DNA of 35,857 nucleotides from Acidobacteriota bacterium (GTDB lineage Bacteria; Acidobacteriota; Blastocatellia; RBC074). Below are positions 1 through 8,855 of this stretch, piece by piece (the stretch's first letter is position 1; the number at the start of each line of letters is the position of its first letter). A model generated the notes under the pieces. That model was not told the DNA's origin. It searched no databases and worked only from the letters and a program-made list of their open reading frames with translations. The stretch is from contig JAHBSF010000006.1 of NCBI GenBank assembly GCA_019639255.1, positions 90,261 to 126,117 on the forward strand, given 5' to 3'. Both the position numbers and the translations under genes were made by a program.

Positions 1-207
1 CCGGTGCTTGCCTCGATTGCGAAAGCTTATTCGAGCGAAGCGTATGTATGGATCGCCGGCGAGGGTATTCAGTTGCACGGCGGCATGGGATTTACGTGGG
101 AACACGACGTTCATCTCTATTACAAGCGAGCCTGCGCCGACGCCTCGACGCTCGGCGACGCTACGCATCACCGCAGGCGTCTTGCCGGATTGATAGGGTT
201 GGGCTGA
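1..207 (+). CDS. Acyl-CoA dehydrogenase, C-terminal fragment (cut by window edge)
   Basis: The reading frame is open from base 1 and ends in TGA at 205-207, so only about the last 68 residues are present. The segment 'QLHGGMGFTWEHDVHLYYKR' is the conserved C-terminal helix region of acyl-CoA dehydrogenases, FAD enzymes that introduce an alpha,beta double bond into acyl-CoA thioesters. The usual 'YEGTSEIQR' stretch that carries the catalytic glutamate is replaced here by 'LYYKRACADASTLGD', so this subunit appears to lack the base. Families with this tail often pair with a second, active acyl-CoA dehydrogenase subunit, and one follows 42 bases downstream. The family call is secure; the heteromeric role is inference. 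Confidence 0.85.
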   Translation, partial: PVLASIAKAYSSEAYVWIAGEGIQLHGGMGFTWEHDVHLYYKRACADASTLGDATHHRRRLAGLIGLG

Positions 208-249
208 GCAACCGAGGCTGCAGGACAAGCAGAAAGTGAGGAAACCTCG

Positions 250-1395
250 ATGATCGGTTTTTCACTGAGCAGTGAACAGGTCTCCCTGAAAAAGCTTGCG
301 CACGAATTCGCCGAACGCGAAATTGCGCCGGTCGCATCGGAATATGACCGTACGGCCGAATTCCCGTGGCCGATCTTCAACCTGGCTCACGACCTGGGCC
401 TTGTCAATTTGAGCGTGCCTGAGGAGTTCGGGGGACCGGGCGTCAGCGTGCTCGACGAATGCATCATCAACGAGGAACTCTCCTGGGGGTGCGCCGGCAT
501 TGCCGGGGCGCTTGGAATGAACAGCGTAGCCGCACTGCCGCTGATGATCGCCGGCACCGAGGAGCAGAAGAGGAAATATCTCAACCGGCTGACCATAGAT
601 CGCGAAGTCGCTTCCTATGCCGTAACCGAACCCGGCGCCGGCTCCGACGTTGCATCCATCAAAACCACTGCGCGTCGCGTGGGCAACGACTACATCCTGA
701 ACGGAACGAAAAACTTCATTTCGAATGGCTCGTACGCCACCTATTTCGTCGTGTTTGCGATGGTGGAAAAGGAAAAACAACACGACGGCATCAGCGCATT
801 TATCGTCGAACGCGAATCAGAAGGCGTCTCCGTCGGGCGCAAGGAAGACAAAATGGGGCAGCGCGCGTCGGATTGCGCTCAGATTATTTTTGAAGACGTG
901 CGGGTGCCGAAACAAAACAGATTGGGCAGCGAAGGCAGCGCCTTCAGGATCGCGATGAAGGTTTTCGACCGTTCGCGCCCCGTTGTAGCTACAACCGCAG
1001 TAGGCGTAGCCCGCCGAGCCATGGAGCACGCCATCGATTACGCAAGGCAGCGCAAGACTTTCGGGCGCGAACTCGGCCAGCATCAGGCCATCGGGTTCAA
1101 GCTTGCGGATATGGCTATGCAGGTTACGGCCGCTCGCTGGATGTCGTGGCACGCCGCGTGGCTGACCGATAACGGACAGCGAAACACGCGCGAGGCCGCC
1201 TGCGCCAAGGCTTTCGCAGCAGATGCGTGCATGCAGATTACCTGCGAGGCCGTCCAGATCTTCGGCGGATACGGGTATATGAAGGACTACCCCGTAGAAA
1301 AACTCGTGCGCGATGCCAAAGGCATCCAGATTTATGAAGGCACATCGGAAATACAGCGGTTGATTATTGCGAGGGACCTGCTCACCTCGCCCTGA
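250..1395 (+). CDS. Acyl-CoA dehydrogenase
   Basis: A full-length 381-residue acyl-CoA dehydrogenase, the normal size for the family. It should oxidise an acyl-CoA to the 2-enoyl-CoA with FAD and pass electrons to ETF in the cytoplasm. Visible signatures are '[18 protein letters not shown]' (FAD/substrate loop, about residues 120-137), '[14 protein letters not shown]' (about 272-285), '[20 protein letters not shown]' near 334-353, and the C-terminal 'YEGTSEIQR' whose glutamate (about E363) is the expected catalytic base. The ATG is preceded by a GAGG about 8 bases upstream. It follows the fragment of another acyl-CoA dehydrogenase in the same orientation, so the two may be co-transcribed. Chain-length or substrate specificity cannot be judged. 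Confidence 0.95.
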   Translation: MIGFSLSSEQVSLKKLAHEFAEREIAPVASEYDRTAEFPWPIFNLAHDLGLVNLSVPEEFGGPGVSVLDECIINEELSWGCAGIAGALGMNSVAALPLMIAGTEEQKRKYLNRLTIDREVASYAVTEPGAGSDVASIKTTARRVGNDYILNGTKNFISNGSYATYFVVFAMVEKEKQHDGISAFIVERESEGVSVGRKEDKMGQRASDCAQIIFEDVRVPKQNRLGSEGSAFRIAMKVFDRSRPVVATTAVGVARRAMEHAIDYARQRKTFGRELGQHQAIGFKLADMAMQVTAARWMSWHAAWLTDNGQRNTREAACAKAFAADACMQITCEAVQIFGGYGYMKDYPVEKLVRDAKGIQIYEGTSEIQRLIIARDLLTSP

Positions 1396-1677
1396 TACTG
1401 CGCCGGTCTTGGGCAGCAGGAATGTTTTACATCGAATCAGATACTTTTCAGGCTGGACTGGGATGATCGCAGCGACTCATTGCGGTATTCGAGCGAATGT
1501 CTTTCTTGAGGCTGAAGCGTGCCGACAGCAAGACGAGTTTGGAGCCGTTTCGATGACCGACCAGGACTTCCCCCCCTTTGCAGTCGGTCTATGCTTCCAT
1601 CGGCAAAAAATGCCGCCACTTGAATCGACGGGGAACGATACAGGCGGCTTGAGCCGGCCAATCCGGAGGGCAAAAAA
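1396..1677. other. Intergenic leader before the first TonB receptor
   Basis: This 282-base stretch has no convincing gene on either strand. It ends in GGAGGG (1665-1670), seven bases before the GTG start of the receptor. A short hairpin with CGGCA/TGCCG arms around an A-run lies at 1601-1615; its role is unknown. A promoter for the downstream cluster could lie here, but no clear -35/-10 pair was identified. Confidence 0.4.
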
Positions 1678-4600
1678 GTGATTACCAGCTATATGAAGTA
1701 CCGGGCGGCGCTCATGACGCTGCTTGCGATTATCCTGCTTGTGTCTTTCCCCGGCGGCGTCGCGCTGGGGCAGACAACTAGAGCGAGCCTCCTCGGCACC
1801 GTTTCGGACGAGAAGGGGAGCGCACTCCCGAACGCCAAGGTCATCGCAAAAAATCTGGATACGGGGATTACACGCGAAACGACAACAGAGGAAAACGGGA
1901 ATTACCGCTTGTCCGAGCTGCCTATCGGTAGGTACGAAGTCGAGGCGCAGAGCCAGGGCTTCGGATCGACTGTGCGCAGCGGAATTGAACTGACGGTAGG
2001 CAGCGAACGCGTAGTCAACTTTTCGCTTACCGTCGGAAATGTTCAGGACCGCGTAGTGATCGAGGGCGGCCCGGGGCTTGTTGAAACCACGAATTCCACC
2101 GTCGGCTTTCTCGTAAGCAAAAAGCAGATCGAGGAGCTTCCGCTCAACGGTCGCGATGTGCTCCAGCTTGCGACGCTGCAAAACGGCGTACTCAGCACGA
2201 CTGGTATTACGGGCAACCAGGACGAAGTCGGGCCCGGAACAACGCGATTGTCCGTCAACGGCGGTCGCATAGATTTCAACGCTTACTTCCTCGACGGGAC
2301 CGAGACCTCAGACGCCTTCGGCAACTCGCCAGGCGGTCTGGGAGGCGGCTTCCTCGGCGTCGATGCGCTGCAGGAATTCGCCGTACTGACCTCGAATTAT
2401 GCAGCCGAATTCGGCAAGGGCGGTGGTGCGATCATCAATGCGATTACCAAATCCGGAACCAACGAGATCCACGGAACCGCTTTCGAATTCCTCCGCAACT
2501 CGGCTATGGATGCCCGCAACTTCTTCAACGCCGAAAGGCTTCAGTTCAAACGCAATCAGTTCGGGGGCAGCCTTGGCGGGCCCATAGTAAAAAACCGGAC
2601 ATTCATTTTCGGCAACTACGAAGGCTTGCGCCGCAGCGAGGGGACTTCCGCCATATTCAACGTGCCGAGTCCCGCCGCCCGACAGGGTAATCTCACGACG
2701 GGGCAGGTTACGATAGCACCCAGCGTTGTGCCTTATCTGAACCTGTATCCGCTGCCCAACGGGCCGATCTCGGGCGATACGGGCGTATTCCGGCGCGATT
2801 TTACCGAAAGGACCCGCGAGGATTTCTTCGTCATACGCGCCGATCACGCCTTCACAGAAAAACATTCGATGGCCGCACGCTATACGTTCGATGATTCGGA
2901 CCTGCTCGACGTAAGCGGTGTAATTCAGAATCTTGAACTCAACAACCGCGCGCAATACGTCATGCTCGAAGGGCAGTCGGTGCACACTCCACGTGCGGTA
3001 AGCGTATTCAGATTCAGTTTCGCCCGCTCCAACTTCATCAGCGATTTCCCTTTCAACGTCTCCGGGCCTGAAAACCTCGGATTCATACCGGGACATCCGA
3101 TGGGCGGATTCTCGCTCCCCGGCGTCTCGGTGCTTCGCGAAGCGCTCACTGCCGGACGCAACTTTGCGCTCAATACTTTCGAACCCAACTACCAGTTCAT
3201 TTACAACCGTGGGAACCACTCATTGAAATTCGGGGGTGGGATACGCAGGTATCAACTTAACGCCTTCTCGCCGCTTGTGCCCGACGGCATCTTCATTTAC
3301 GGCGGCGGCATCGCATCGTTTTTGACCGGAAGTGCACAGGTGTTCTACGGTCCGAGCCCGCAGACGGACTACACTCGCGGAATCCGCCAGAATCTGTTCG
3401 GCTTTTTCGTACAGGACGACTGGAAGGTTCGCCACAATCTGACGATCAACATGGGATTGCGCTACGAACCGATCAGCACGCCTACCGAAGTCAACGGCAA
3501 GATCGCCTCACTGCGCAATTTCAGCGACCGCGACCCCGTAGTGGGAGATCCGTTTTTCCTCAATCCTTCCAAGCGCAATTTCGGTCCGCGCCTTGGTATA
3601 GCATGGGATCCCACCGGCAAAGGAAAGACCTCGGTCAGGGCGGGCGCCGGAGTTTTCTATTCGGCGATACTGCCGATGAAATACCGGTTTTTCCTGACCG
3701 GCATCAAGCCTTTTATGCAACTGAATCTGTATCCGGGGGTATTCCCGGATGCATATGAGAGGTTCAGTAACAGCCCGCTGCCGCTGCCGAGCGTAGTATG
3801 GCTTACGCAGTTCAACGCCGAGCAGCCGACCGTTTATCAGTGGAATCTGACGCTGCAGCACGAGGTGGCGAGAGACCTGGTGCTTTCGGCAGGGTATGTC
3901 GGCTCGCGCGGAGTGCATCTGGAAACCGGAGACAAAACAAACGTGCGGACGGACTTTCAGATCGTCAACGGACGCCGTTTTTATCCTGCGGGCTCGGGTC
4001 CGCTGCTACTGCCCAATTTCGGCGCCGCCGACCTGTTCGGGTTCAACGCCGATTCGCATTATCACGGGTTGCAGTTGATGGCTAACAAGAGATATTCATC
4101 CGGAATCCAGTTTCAATTCGCTTACACCTTCTCGAAATCGCTCGACACCGGATCGTCTACTGAAAGTACATTCACAAACGGCGGACTCGGCGCCGACCGT
4201 CAGGATCCGCTCGATGCGGGCCTAGATTACGGGCGATCGGATTTCGATGCGCGGCACAACTTCGTGGCAAATTTCCTTTGGGATATTCCGCTCGGGCAGG
4301 GGCTTGACGGCGCCGCAAAGAAGTTTGTAGCGGGATGGGCGGTCGGTGGAATTGTGGGCATCAGGACCGGATTCCCGTTTCCTGTTGTGCTCGGGTTTGA
4401 CCGCGCGCGCAACGGCATCGACAACCGGCAGTCGCAGCGGCCGGATTTCGTTTCCAGCAGAACTTTCAAGAGCGCAGTCACGGGCGATCCGGAGCGATGG
4501 GTGGATCCGACCGCTTTCCAGGTCCAACCCGCGGGCTTCTACGGCACGGCGGGAAGAAATATCCTCGAGGGTCCGAACCTCAGAACCGTGGATTTCACCC

Positions 4601-4827
4601 TCACGAAGAGAACCGCGATTAGCGAACGACTCAACACGGAGTTCCGCGCCGAGTTTTTTAACATATTCAATCGCGCGAACTTTGCTCCGCCCGCCGCCCC
4701 GGAACGAATTGTTTTTACAGGTGTGAATGCGGCGGGCGCCGGCATAGTGCCCGGCAATTTCGCCCAGATAACGAGTACTGCTACATCATCGCGGCAGATA
4801 CAGCTTGGGATCAAGCTGATCTTTTAG
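1678..4827 (+). CDS. TonB-dependent receptor, Oar-like, with carboxypeptidase-regulatory-like N-terminus
   Basis: A 1,049-residue outer-membrane receptor expected to import a large or scarce substrate with TonB/ExbBD energy. The protein starts with a signal peptide ending near 'GGVALGQ', followed by a carboxypeptidase-regulatory-like beta-sandwich (about residues 35-120, 'RASLLGTVSDEKGSALPNAK'), a plug domain with 'IEELPLNGRDVLQLATL' (about 150-166) and 'INAITKSGTNEIHG', and a long beta-barrel with typical 'LTINMGLRYEPISTPTEVNG'. It ends in 'QLGIKLIF', an aromatic C-terminal residue as in outer-membrane barrels. GTG was chosen as start because GGAGGG sits seven bases upstream; an internal ATG at 1693 is possible. 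A clear paralogue lies at 22153-25293. The ligand is unknown. Confidence 0.93.
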   Translation: MITSYMKYRAALMTLLAIILLVSFPGGVALGQTTRASLLGTVSDEKGSALPNAKVIAKNLDTGITRETTTEENGNYRLSELPIGRYEVEAQSQGFGSTVRSGIELTVGSERVVNFSLTVGNVQDRVVIEGGPGLVETTNSTVGFLVSKKQIEELPLNGRDVLQLATLQNGVLSTTGITGNQDEVGPGTTRLSVNGGRIDFNAYFLDGTETSDAFGNSPGGLGGGFLGVDALQEFAVLTSNYAAEFGKGGGAIINAITKSGTNEIHGTAFEFLRNSAMDARNFFNAERLQFKRNQFGGSLGGPIVKNRTFIFGNYEGLRRSEGTSAIFNVPSPAARQGNLTTGQVTIAPSVVPYLNLYPLPNGPISGDTGVFRRDFTERTREDFFVIRADHAFTEKHSMAARYTFDDSDLLDVSGVIQNLELNNRAQYVMLEGQSVHTPRAVSVFRFSFARSNFISDFPFNVSGPENLGFIPGHPMGGFSLPGVSVLREALTAGRNFALNTFEPNYQFIYNRGNHSLKFGGGIRRYQLNAFSPLVPDGIFIYGGGIASFLTGSAQVFYGPSPQTDYTRGIRQNLFGFFVQDDWKVRHNLTINMGLRYEPISTPTEVNGKIASLRNFSDRDPVVGDPFFLNPSKRNFGPRLGIAWDPTGKGKTSVRAGAGVFYSAILPMKYRFFLTGIKPFMQLNLYPGVFPDAYERFSNSPLPLPSVVWLTQFNAEQPTVYQWNLTLQHEVARDLVLSAGYVGSRGVHLETGDKTNVRTDFQIVNGRRFYPAGSGPLLLPNFGAADLFGFNADSHYHGLQLMANKRYSSGIQFQFAYTFSKSLDTGSSTESTFTNGGLGADRQDPLDAGLDYGRSDFDARHNFVANFLWDIPLGQGLDGAAKKFVAGWAVGGIVGIRTGFPFPVVLGFDRARNGIDNRQSQRPDFVSSRTFKSAVTGDPERWVDPTAFQVQPAGFYGTAGRNILEGPNLRTVDFTLTKRTAISERLNTEFRAEFFNIFNRANFAPPAAPERIVFTGVNAAGAGIVPGNFAQITSTATSSRQIQLGIKLIF

Positions 4828-4875
4828 CAGCAACTCTTAACCGATCCAAAGAAGATTGGTACAGAGCGTGAGACA

Positions 4876-4971
4876 AGAGACAACGGAACAAACGAAATGA
4901 AACGAAAATCAAGGAAAAATAAGATGTTTCCGTAATTTTCGTTATGTTTCGTTTGTTCCGTTATCTTTCTT
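4876..4971. repeat. Family A dispersed palindrome, copy 1
   Basis: An imperfect ~95-bp palindrome between the receptor and the next gene. The left arm contains ACGGAACAAACGAAATGAAA and the right arm the complementary TTTCGTTTGTTCCGTTATCT. Five more copies are in this window (16350, 25319, 30211, 32076, 33105). All are intergenic, much more AT-rich than the genes, and could form a hairpin of about 40 bp per arm. The function is unknown; a non-autonomous mobile element or a transcript-processing hairpin are both possible. Confidence 0.85.
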
Positions 4972-5003
4972 CAATGTTCCCTTGATCAGGCTGAATAAAC
5001 AAT

Positions 5004-5486
5004 ATGAAGATCAAAACTGCTGTTGTACGCATTGCTGTTTGCATACTCTTCGGTTCGCTGTATGTCCTGGAGGCGGGCAGCGTCGCTGGGCAGACGAGCG
5101 CCGAAAAAGAGTTGATGGAAATTGAAGACCGCTACACAGCGGCTTATCTTGCCAAGGATCTCGACGCATTCTTCAAGGATACAGATCCGGGCATGACGGT
5201 ATTTCACGCGTCAAACCCGTATCGCGTAGACAATCGAAAGCAGATCTACGACGCACTCAAGGCATTTTATAAAGACTCGTCGCCGACCGGTCTATATAAA
5301 CTTCAGCCTCAGATTCAGATTCACGGCGATACGGCGGTCGTTACTTACCATTTCGTCGAAACCGGCGAGGCGGAGCAGGGCAAACTTTACGCCTACGACG
5401 GCAAACAGACCGACGTTTTCGCCCGGAAAAACGGCCGGTGGACGCTTGTGCATTTTCACAGCTCGCGTGTTGTAAAGCCGAACTAA
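5004..5486 (+). CDS. Exported SnoaL-like / DUF4440-type protein
   Basis: A 160-residue protein with a signal peptide (about residues 1-30, cleavage near 'SVAGQ') and a single NTF2-like cone fold. The start of the fold 'ELMEIEDRYTAAYLAKDLDA' and the end 'RKNGRWTLVHFHSSRVVKP' match the SnoaL/DUF4440/CaMKII-association-like group. These small folds act as isomerases, cyclases or ligand binders, so the exact job cannot be told. It follows a family A palindrome and lies 36 bases before the Dabb-domain gene. No good ribosome-binding site is visible before the ATG. A second protein of the same type is at 15832-16332. Confidence 0.8.
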   Translation: MKIKTAVVRIAVCILFGSLYVLEAGSVAGQTSAEKELMEIEDRYTAAYLAKDLDAFFKDTDPGMTVFHASNPYRVDNRKQIYDALKAFYKDSSPTGLYKLQPQIQIHGDTAVVTYHFVETGEAEQGKLYAYDGKQTDVFARKNGRWTLVHFHSSRVVKPN

Positions 5487-5522
5487 TGCGAACCGGGTGC
5501 AACGGTCGGAAAGGAACTCGTA

Positions 5523-5918
5523 ATGCTCAGGTGCAGGATAGTATCCACAACGCTCCCGGCGATTGCGATTGCGGCAATGGTGCTTGCTTTTGTGAACTGC
5601 CGGCAGCCGGGTGAAGCAAAAAGCAGCCGCATACGACGCACCATCCTGCTTGAATTCAAGGCAGAAGCTGCGCCCGAAGAGATTCGCAAGATCCTCGGCG
5701 AGGTTCGCGCAAACATAGAGGGAATCGAAGGCGTTCGCAATGTAGTTATCGGCTCGCAGTCGATCGACCGTATACCGTTTCGCTACGGTATTTCTATGGA
5801 TTTCGACGACGAGGCGGCGCTAAAGAGGTATCGACAGGATGATGAACATCGTCGTACGCACAACGATTACAGCCGGCTTATTGAACAGGCGCAAATAAGC
5901 GACATCCGCGACGAATGA
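5523..5918 (+). CDS. Exported Dabb (stress-responsive A/B barrel) domain protein
   Basis: A 131-residue protein. Residues 1-27 form a hydrophobic signal with a cysteine in 'AFVNC', a poor but possible lipobox. The rest fits the dimeric alpha/beta-barrel Dabb family: 'RRTILLEFKAEAAPEEIRK', then a helix, 'IEGVRNVVIGSQS', and 'YGISMDFDDEAALKRYRQDD' followed by 'HRRTHNDY'. Characterised Dabb proteins include polyketide cyclases and small-molecule-binding proteins. GGAAAGGA precedes the ATG. The stop overlaps a possible ATG of the next amidohydrolase gene (ATGA at 5915-5918), suggesting translational coupling. Function in this cluster is unknown. Confidence 0.75.
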   Translation: MLRCRIVSTTLPAIAIAAMVLAFVNCRQPGEAKSSRIRRTILLEFKAEAAPEEIRKILGEVRANIEGIEGVRNVVIGSQSIDRIPFRYGISMDFDDEAALKRYRQDDEHRRTHNDYSRLIEQAQISDIRDE

Positions 5919-7396
5919 GGCCCGGAATGTTCCATTTGAATGCATACAAAATCGGGGCGCTTTCAGCCGTGATCGGACTGACGGCGATACTGTGCCTGAC
6001 TACTGCCTTTACGGGAATTCAGTCGGGGACGACCGTTATCGTTGGCGGGACATTGATTGACGGTGCGGGCGGGGCGCCCGTGCCGGACGCTGTAGTAGTT
6101 TTGCGCGGCAACCGGATTACGGCTGCCGGTAAGCGGGCCTCGGTGAAATATCCGAACGACGCGAAAATGATCAACGCCGAAGGCAAGTACATATTGCCGG
6201 GCCTGATCGACGAGCACGTGCATTACGCCGAGTGGATGGGTGAACTGTTCCTTGCTCACGGCGTGACGACGGTCAAGGATACGGGCAATCCCGTCGAATG
6301 GCTGTCGGCGCTCGACAAAGCCATCAATGCCGGACAAACCGCAGGACCTCGGCTCTTTTATACGGGCAACAGTCTTACTTCGCGCGCCGCGCCGACCAAG
6401 GATCACCACCTGGGCCTTAAAGATGACGCGATGGCGCGTGCGGCGGTGAAAATTCTACATCGACAGGGCGCCGCAGCCGGGAAGGTGCACCAACAGATTA
6501 CTCCTGAGCTTCTGCGTGCGGTGGTCGAAGAGTCGCATCGCCTCGGAATGCCGGTCACGGGTCATCTGCGGCGGATCGGGGCGCGCGAAGCGGCCCTCGC
6601 CGGCATCGACGGGTTAGAGCATTCATCGGGTATACCGCGATCGACCGGCCCCAATCCGGATCTACTTAAAACCGACGATCCGGAAAACGATCTCGTAGGC
6701 TATTACGACGATCTGAACGAAGCGGCCGAGATGCGCGAGGAGAATTTTGGGTCGCTCATCAAGCTGCTCGTAGATAAAAAGGTCGCGATCATACCGACGC
6801 TGATCACCTGGTTCCGAATCGCTTCGGATCGACGAGCCGAATTTGCTCGCGACGATGCGCGTTATGCTGACGAGCCCGGATTGAGTTACGTCCCTCGCGG
6901 GATTCGCGCATTGTGGAAGACTTCTGAACTCTACGAACCACCCAATACTGAAGCCGACGCGCGATTTCGCACCGCATACTCGAAAATGAGCGTGTTTCTC
7001 AAGCGTTTCCACGAAGCGGGCGGACGGCTTTATGCCGGGAGCGCACAAACCGTAGCCGTACCGGGGCGCAGCCTGCACCACGAACTCGAAATGATGGTGG
7101 AACTCGGGCTGAAACCTGCCGATGTCATCGAGATGGCTACGCGCCGCAACGCGGAGTTTCTTGGAAAAGGCAGCGAACTCGGCGTGATAGCAGCAGGCAA
7201 ACTCGCGGACATAATTATTCTGGATCGTGATCCGCTGGCGGATATAAAAAATATCAACAGCATCAGTGCTGTGATCAAGGACGGCAGAATTCTTGATGCC
7301 CGCTACAACCCTGATTACGCCATGCCGATTCCGAGACCGAAGGTTACCCGTCCGACATGGCTCGAACGGGAACTGGAAAAAGTCGGGATGCGTTGA
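5915..7396 (+). CDS. Exported amidohydrolase (imidazolonepropionase/prolidase-like) with an altered metal site
   Basis: A 493-residue TIM-barrel amidohydrolase with an N-terminal hydrophobic signal (about 10-35). The flanking beta-sandwich starts at 'VIVGGTLIDGAG' and closes at 'GKLADIIILDRDPL'. Metal-site residues expected in the family are visible: 'DEHVH' (H101, H103), the bridging lysine position in 'GKVHQQ' (K190), 'TGHL' (H217) and 'LEHSSG' (H236). The usual aspartate of 'AGTD' is missing: the aligned text is 'YAGSAQTV', giving alanine at about 377. The related gene at 10360 keeps the aspartate. Activity may be lost or changed. The start could instead be the ATG at 5927, which has a better spaced AGG. 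It lies four bases before the first tandem hydrolase gene. Confidence 0.88.
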   Translation: MRPGMFHLNAYKIGALSAVIGLTAILCLTTAFTGIQSGTTVIVGGTLIDGAGGAPVPDAVVVLRGNRITAAGKRASVKYPNDAKMINAEGKYILPGLIDEHVHYAEWMGELFLAHGVTTVKDTGNPVEWLSALDKAINAGQTAGPRLFYTGNSLTSRAAPTKDHHLGLKDDAMARAAVKILHRQGAAAGKVHQQITPELLRAVVEESHRLGMPVTGHLRRIGAREAALAGIDGLEHSSGIPRSTGPNPDLLKTDDPENDLVGYYDDLNEAAEMREENFGSLIKLLVDKKVAIIPTLITWFRIASDRRAEFARDDARYADEPGLSYVPRGIRALWKTSELYEPPNTEADARFRTAYSKMSVFLKRFHEAGGRLYAGSAQTVAVPGRSLHHELEMMVELGLKPADVIEMATRRNAEFLGKGSELGVIAAGKLADIIILDRDPLADIKNINSISAVIKDGRILDARYNPDYAMPIPRPKVTRPTWLERELEKVGMR

Positions 7397-7400
7397 AAGT

Positions 7401-8855
7401 ATGAATATGAAACGTTGGATGCTGATTATGTCGCTTTCGGTCGGGATAAGCCTGTGTTCGTTCCTGACTGCGCGGGCTGCGGACAGGGAAGTGTCGTTCA
7501 AGACCGAGGACGGGTGGACGATTCACGCTGTGTTTAGTCTGCCGGAAAAAGTGGACGGCAAGATACCTGCAGTGATCCTGCTTCCCTCTGCAGACCACGA
7601 CCGAGCGGCATTCGGAATATACAAATATCCCGGTCAATACCAGTATCCCGGGTTATCGCCGGTAATAACGCGACGTGGGGTTGCGACGCTTGCCGTCGAT
7701 CTGCGCGGTCAGGGCAAAAGCATCGGACGCGGGTCGATCGACGTAATAACCGTAGAGGACCGTGCGAAGTTTTATCTGGACGTGCATGCGGCTCTGGAGT
7801 TCCTTCAGGCGCAGCCGCAGGTAGATGCTGCGAGGATCGGGCTGCTTGCCGAAGGCTTGAGCGCCGAAGCTGCCGTAAGGGGATGGGACGGCGATGGGCG
7901 CATTAGCGCAATGGCCTTCGTTTCGGGCAGGTTGAGCGAGGCGGCAAAACAGGCGTTGTCGAGCGCGCCGGAATTGCCCCTGCTCGCCGTAGTGAGCAGC
8001 GAAGACAAGCGTGCTTTCGCTGATATGACGTCGATCTATTTCTCATCAAAAAATCCGATGTCGAAAATAGATGTCTATTACGGACTCGGCATCGGCACGG
8101 CGATGTTCAGCGTGTTCCGGTACAAACATCCGAACGAGAAACCGCTGCAGGACAGCATAGGAGACTGGATTTCCGATCAGGTGCTTTTGACCGGCGTGTT
8201 GTCGGAAGTCTCGTTCAAAACCGAGGACGGTTGGGAAATACACGCAAACCTCAGAATGCCTCAGGGGCAGGCGCAGAAATCTCCAGCCGTGGTGCTTTTT
8301 CATTCGGGATTGAGCGACCGATATGCGTATCAGGAACTCGAAGTTGCACTTGCGCGCAACGGGCTTGCGGTTCTGAATCTTGACTGGCGCGGCAAGGGCA
8401 AGAGTACCAACAAGGGGAAATACTTCGACGTATCGCGGGAGGAGCGTAACCGCGGCGGACTCGATGCAAAGGCTGCGGTCGAGTTTCTTGCCTCGCAGTC
8501 CGGCATCGACTCCGAACGCATAGGCGTTATCGGGACCGTGATCGGCGCCAGATACGCGATGTCTGCTTTGCCCGAGGATCCGAGAATCAAAACTGCCGTG
8601 GTGCTTACCGGATACATTCCGACAGAGCAGGAAAAGCAATACCTCACTACGCACGCTGTTCCGGTTCTTTACGTAACGAGCAATGGCCATGGTCCCGTGA
8701 CCAAGGCATTGACTGAAATCCACCAGTTGACGAGAGACAAGGGCAGCGAACTCATTACGTACGACGGGGGAGCTATCGGGTATCAACTGTTCAAGCTCGA
8801 CAAAAATTTGATGCCGCGCGTTGTGCGCTGGATGCGGGAGAAGCTTCACCGATGA
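7401..8855 (+). CDS. Exported tandem alpha/beta-hydrolase-fold protein 1 (both halves lack the catalytic serine)
   Basis: A 484-residue protein with a signal peptide (cleavage near 'TARAA') and two consecutive alpha/beta-hydrolase folds, about 28-265 and 270-484, each opening with 'EVSFKTEDGW'. Each half keeps the 'DxRGxGKS' loop ('DLRGQGKS', 'DWRGKGKS'). At the nucleophile elbow, normally GHSxGG, half one reads 'LLAEGLSAEA' (Gly) and half two 'VIGTVIGARY' (Val). The catalytic-histidine loops read 'YGLGIGTAMFS' and 'YDGGAIGYQLF', with no histidine. It is therefore probably not a classical esterase or peptidase. The start at 7401 was chosen because it begins the signal peptide and lies just after the preceding stop. 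Its stop overlaps the next start (ATGA). Two paralogues follow at 8852 and 13210. Confidence 0.85.
   Translation: MNMKRWMLIMSLSVGISLCSFLTARAADREVSFKTEDGWTIHAVFSLPEKVDGKIPAVILLPSADHDRAAFGIYKYPGQYQYPGLSPVITRRGVATLAVDLRGQGKSIGRGSIDVITVEDRAKFYLDVHAALEFLQAQPQVDAARIGLLAEGLSAEAAVRGWDGDGRISAMAFVSGRLSEAAKQALSSAPELPLLAVVSSEDKRAFADMTSIYFSSKNPMSKIDVYYGLGIGTAMFSVFRYKHPNEKPLQDSIGDWISDQVLLTGVLSEVSFKTEDGWEIHANLRMPQGQAQKSPAVVLFHSGLSDRYAYQELEVALARNGLAVLNLDWRGKGKSTNKGKYFDVSREERNRGGLDAKAAVEFLASQSGIDSERIGVIGTVIGARYAMSALPEDPRIKTAVVLTGYIPTEQEKQYLTTHAVPVLYVTSNGHGPVTKALTEIHQLTRDKGSELITYDGGAIGYQLFKLDKNLMPRVVRWMREKLHR

Noticed and set aside
7293-7400. Longer start for the first tandem hydrolase gene
   Set aside because: The extension overlaps the preceding amidohydrolase gene by 104 bases and would bury the signal peptide behind 36 unrelated residues.
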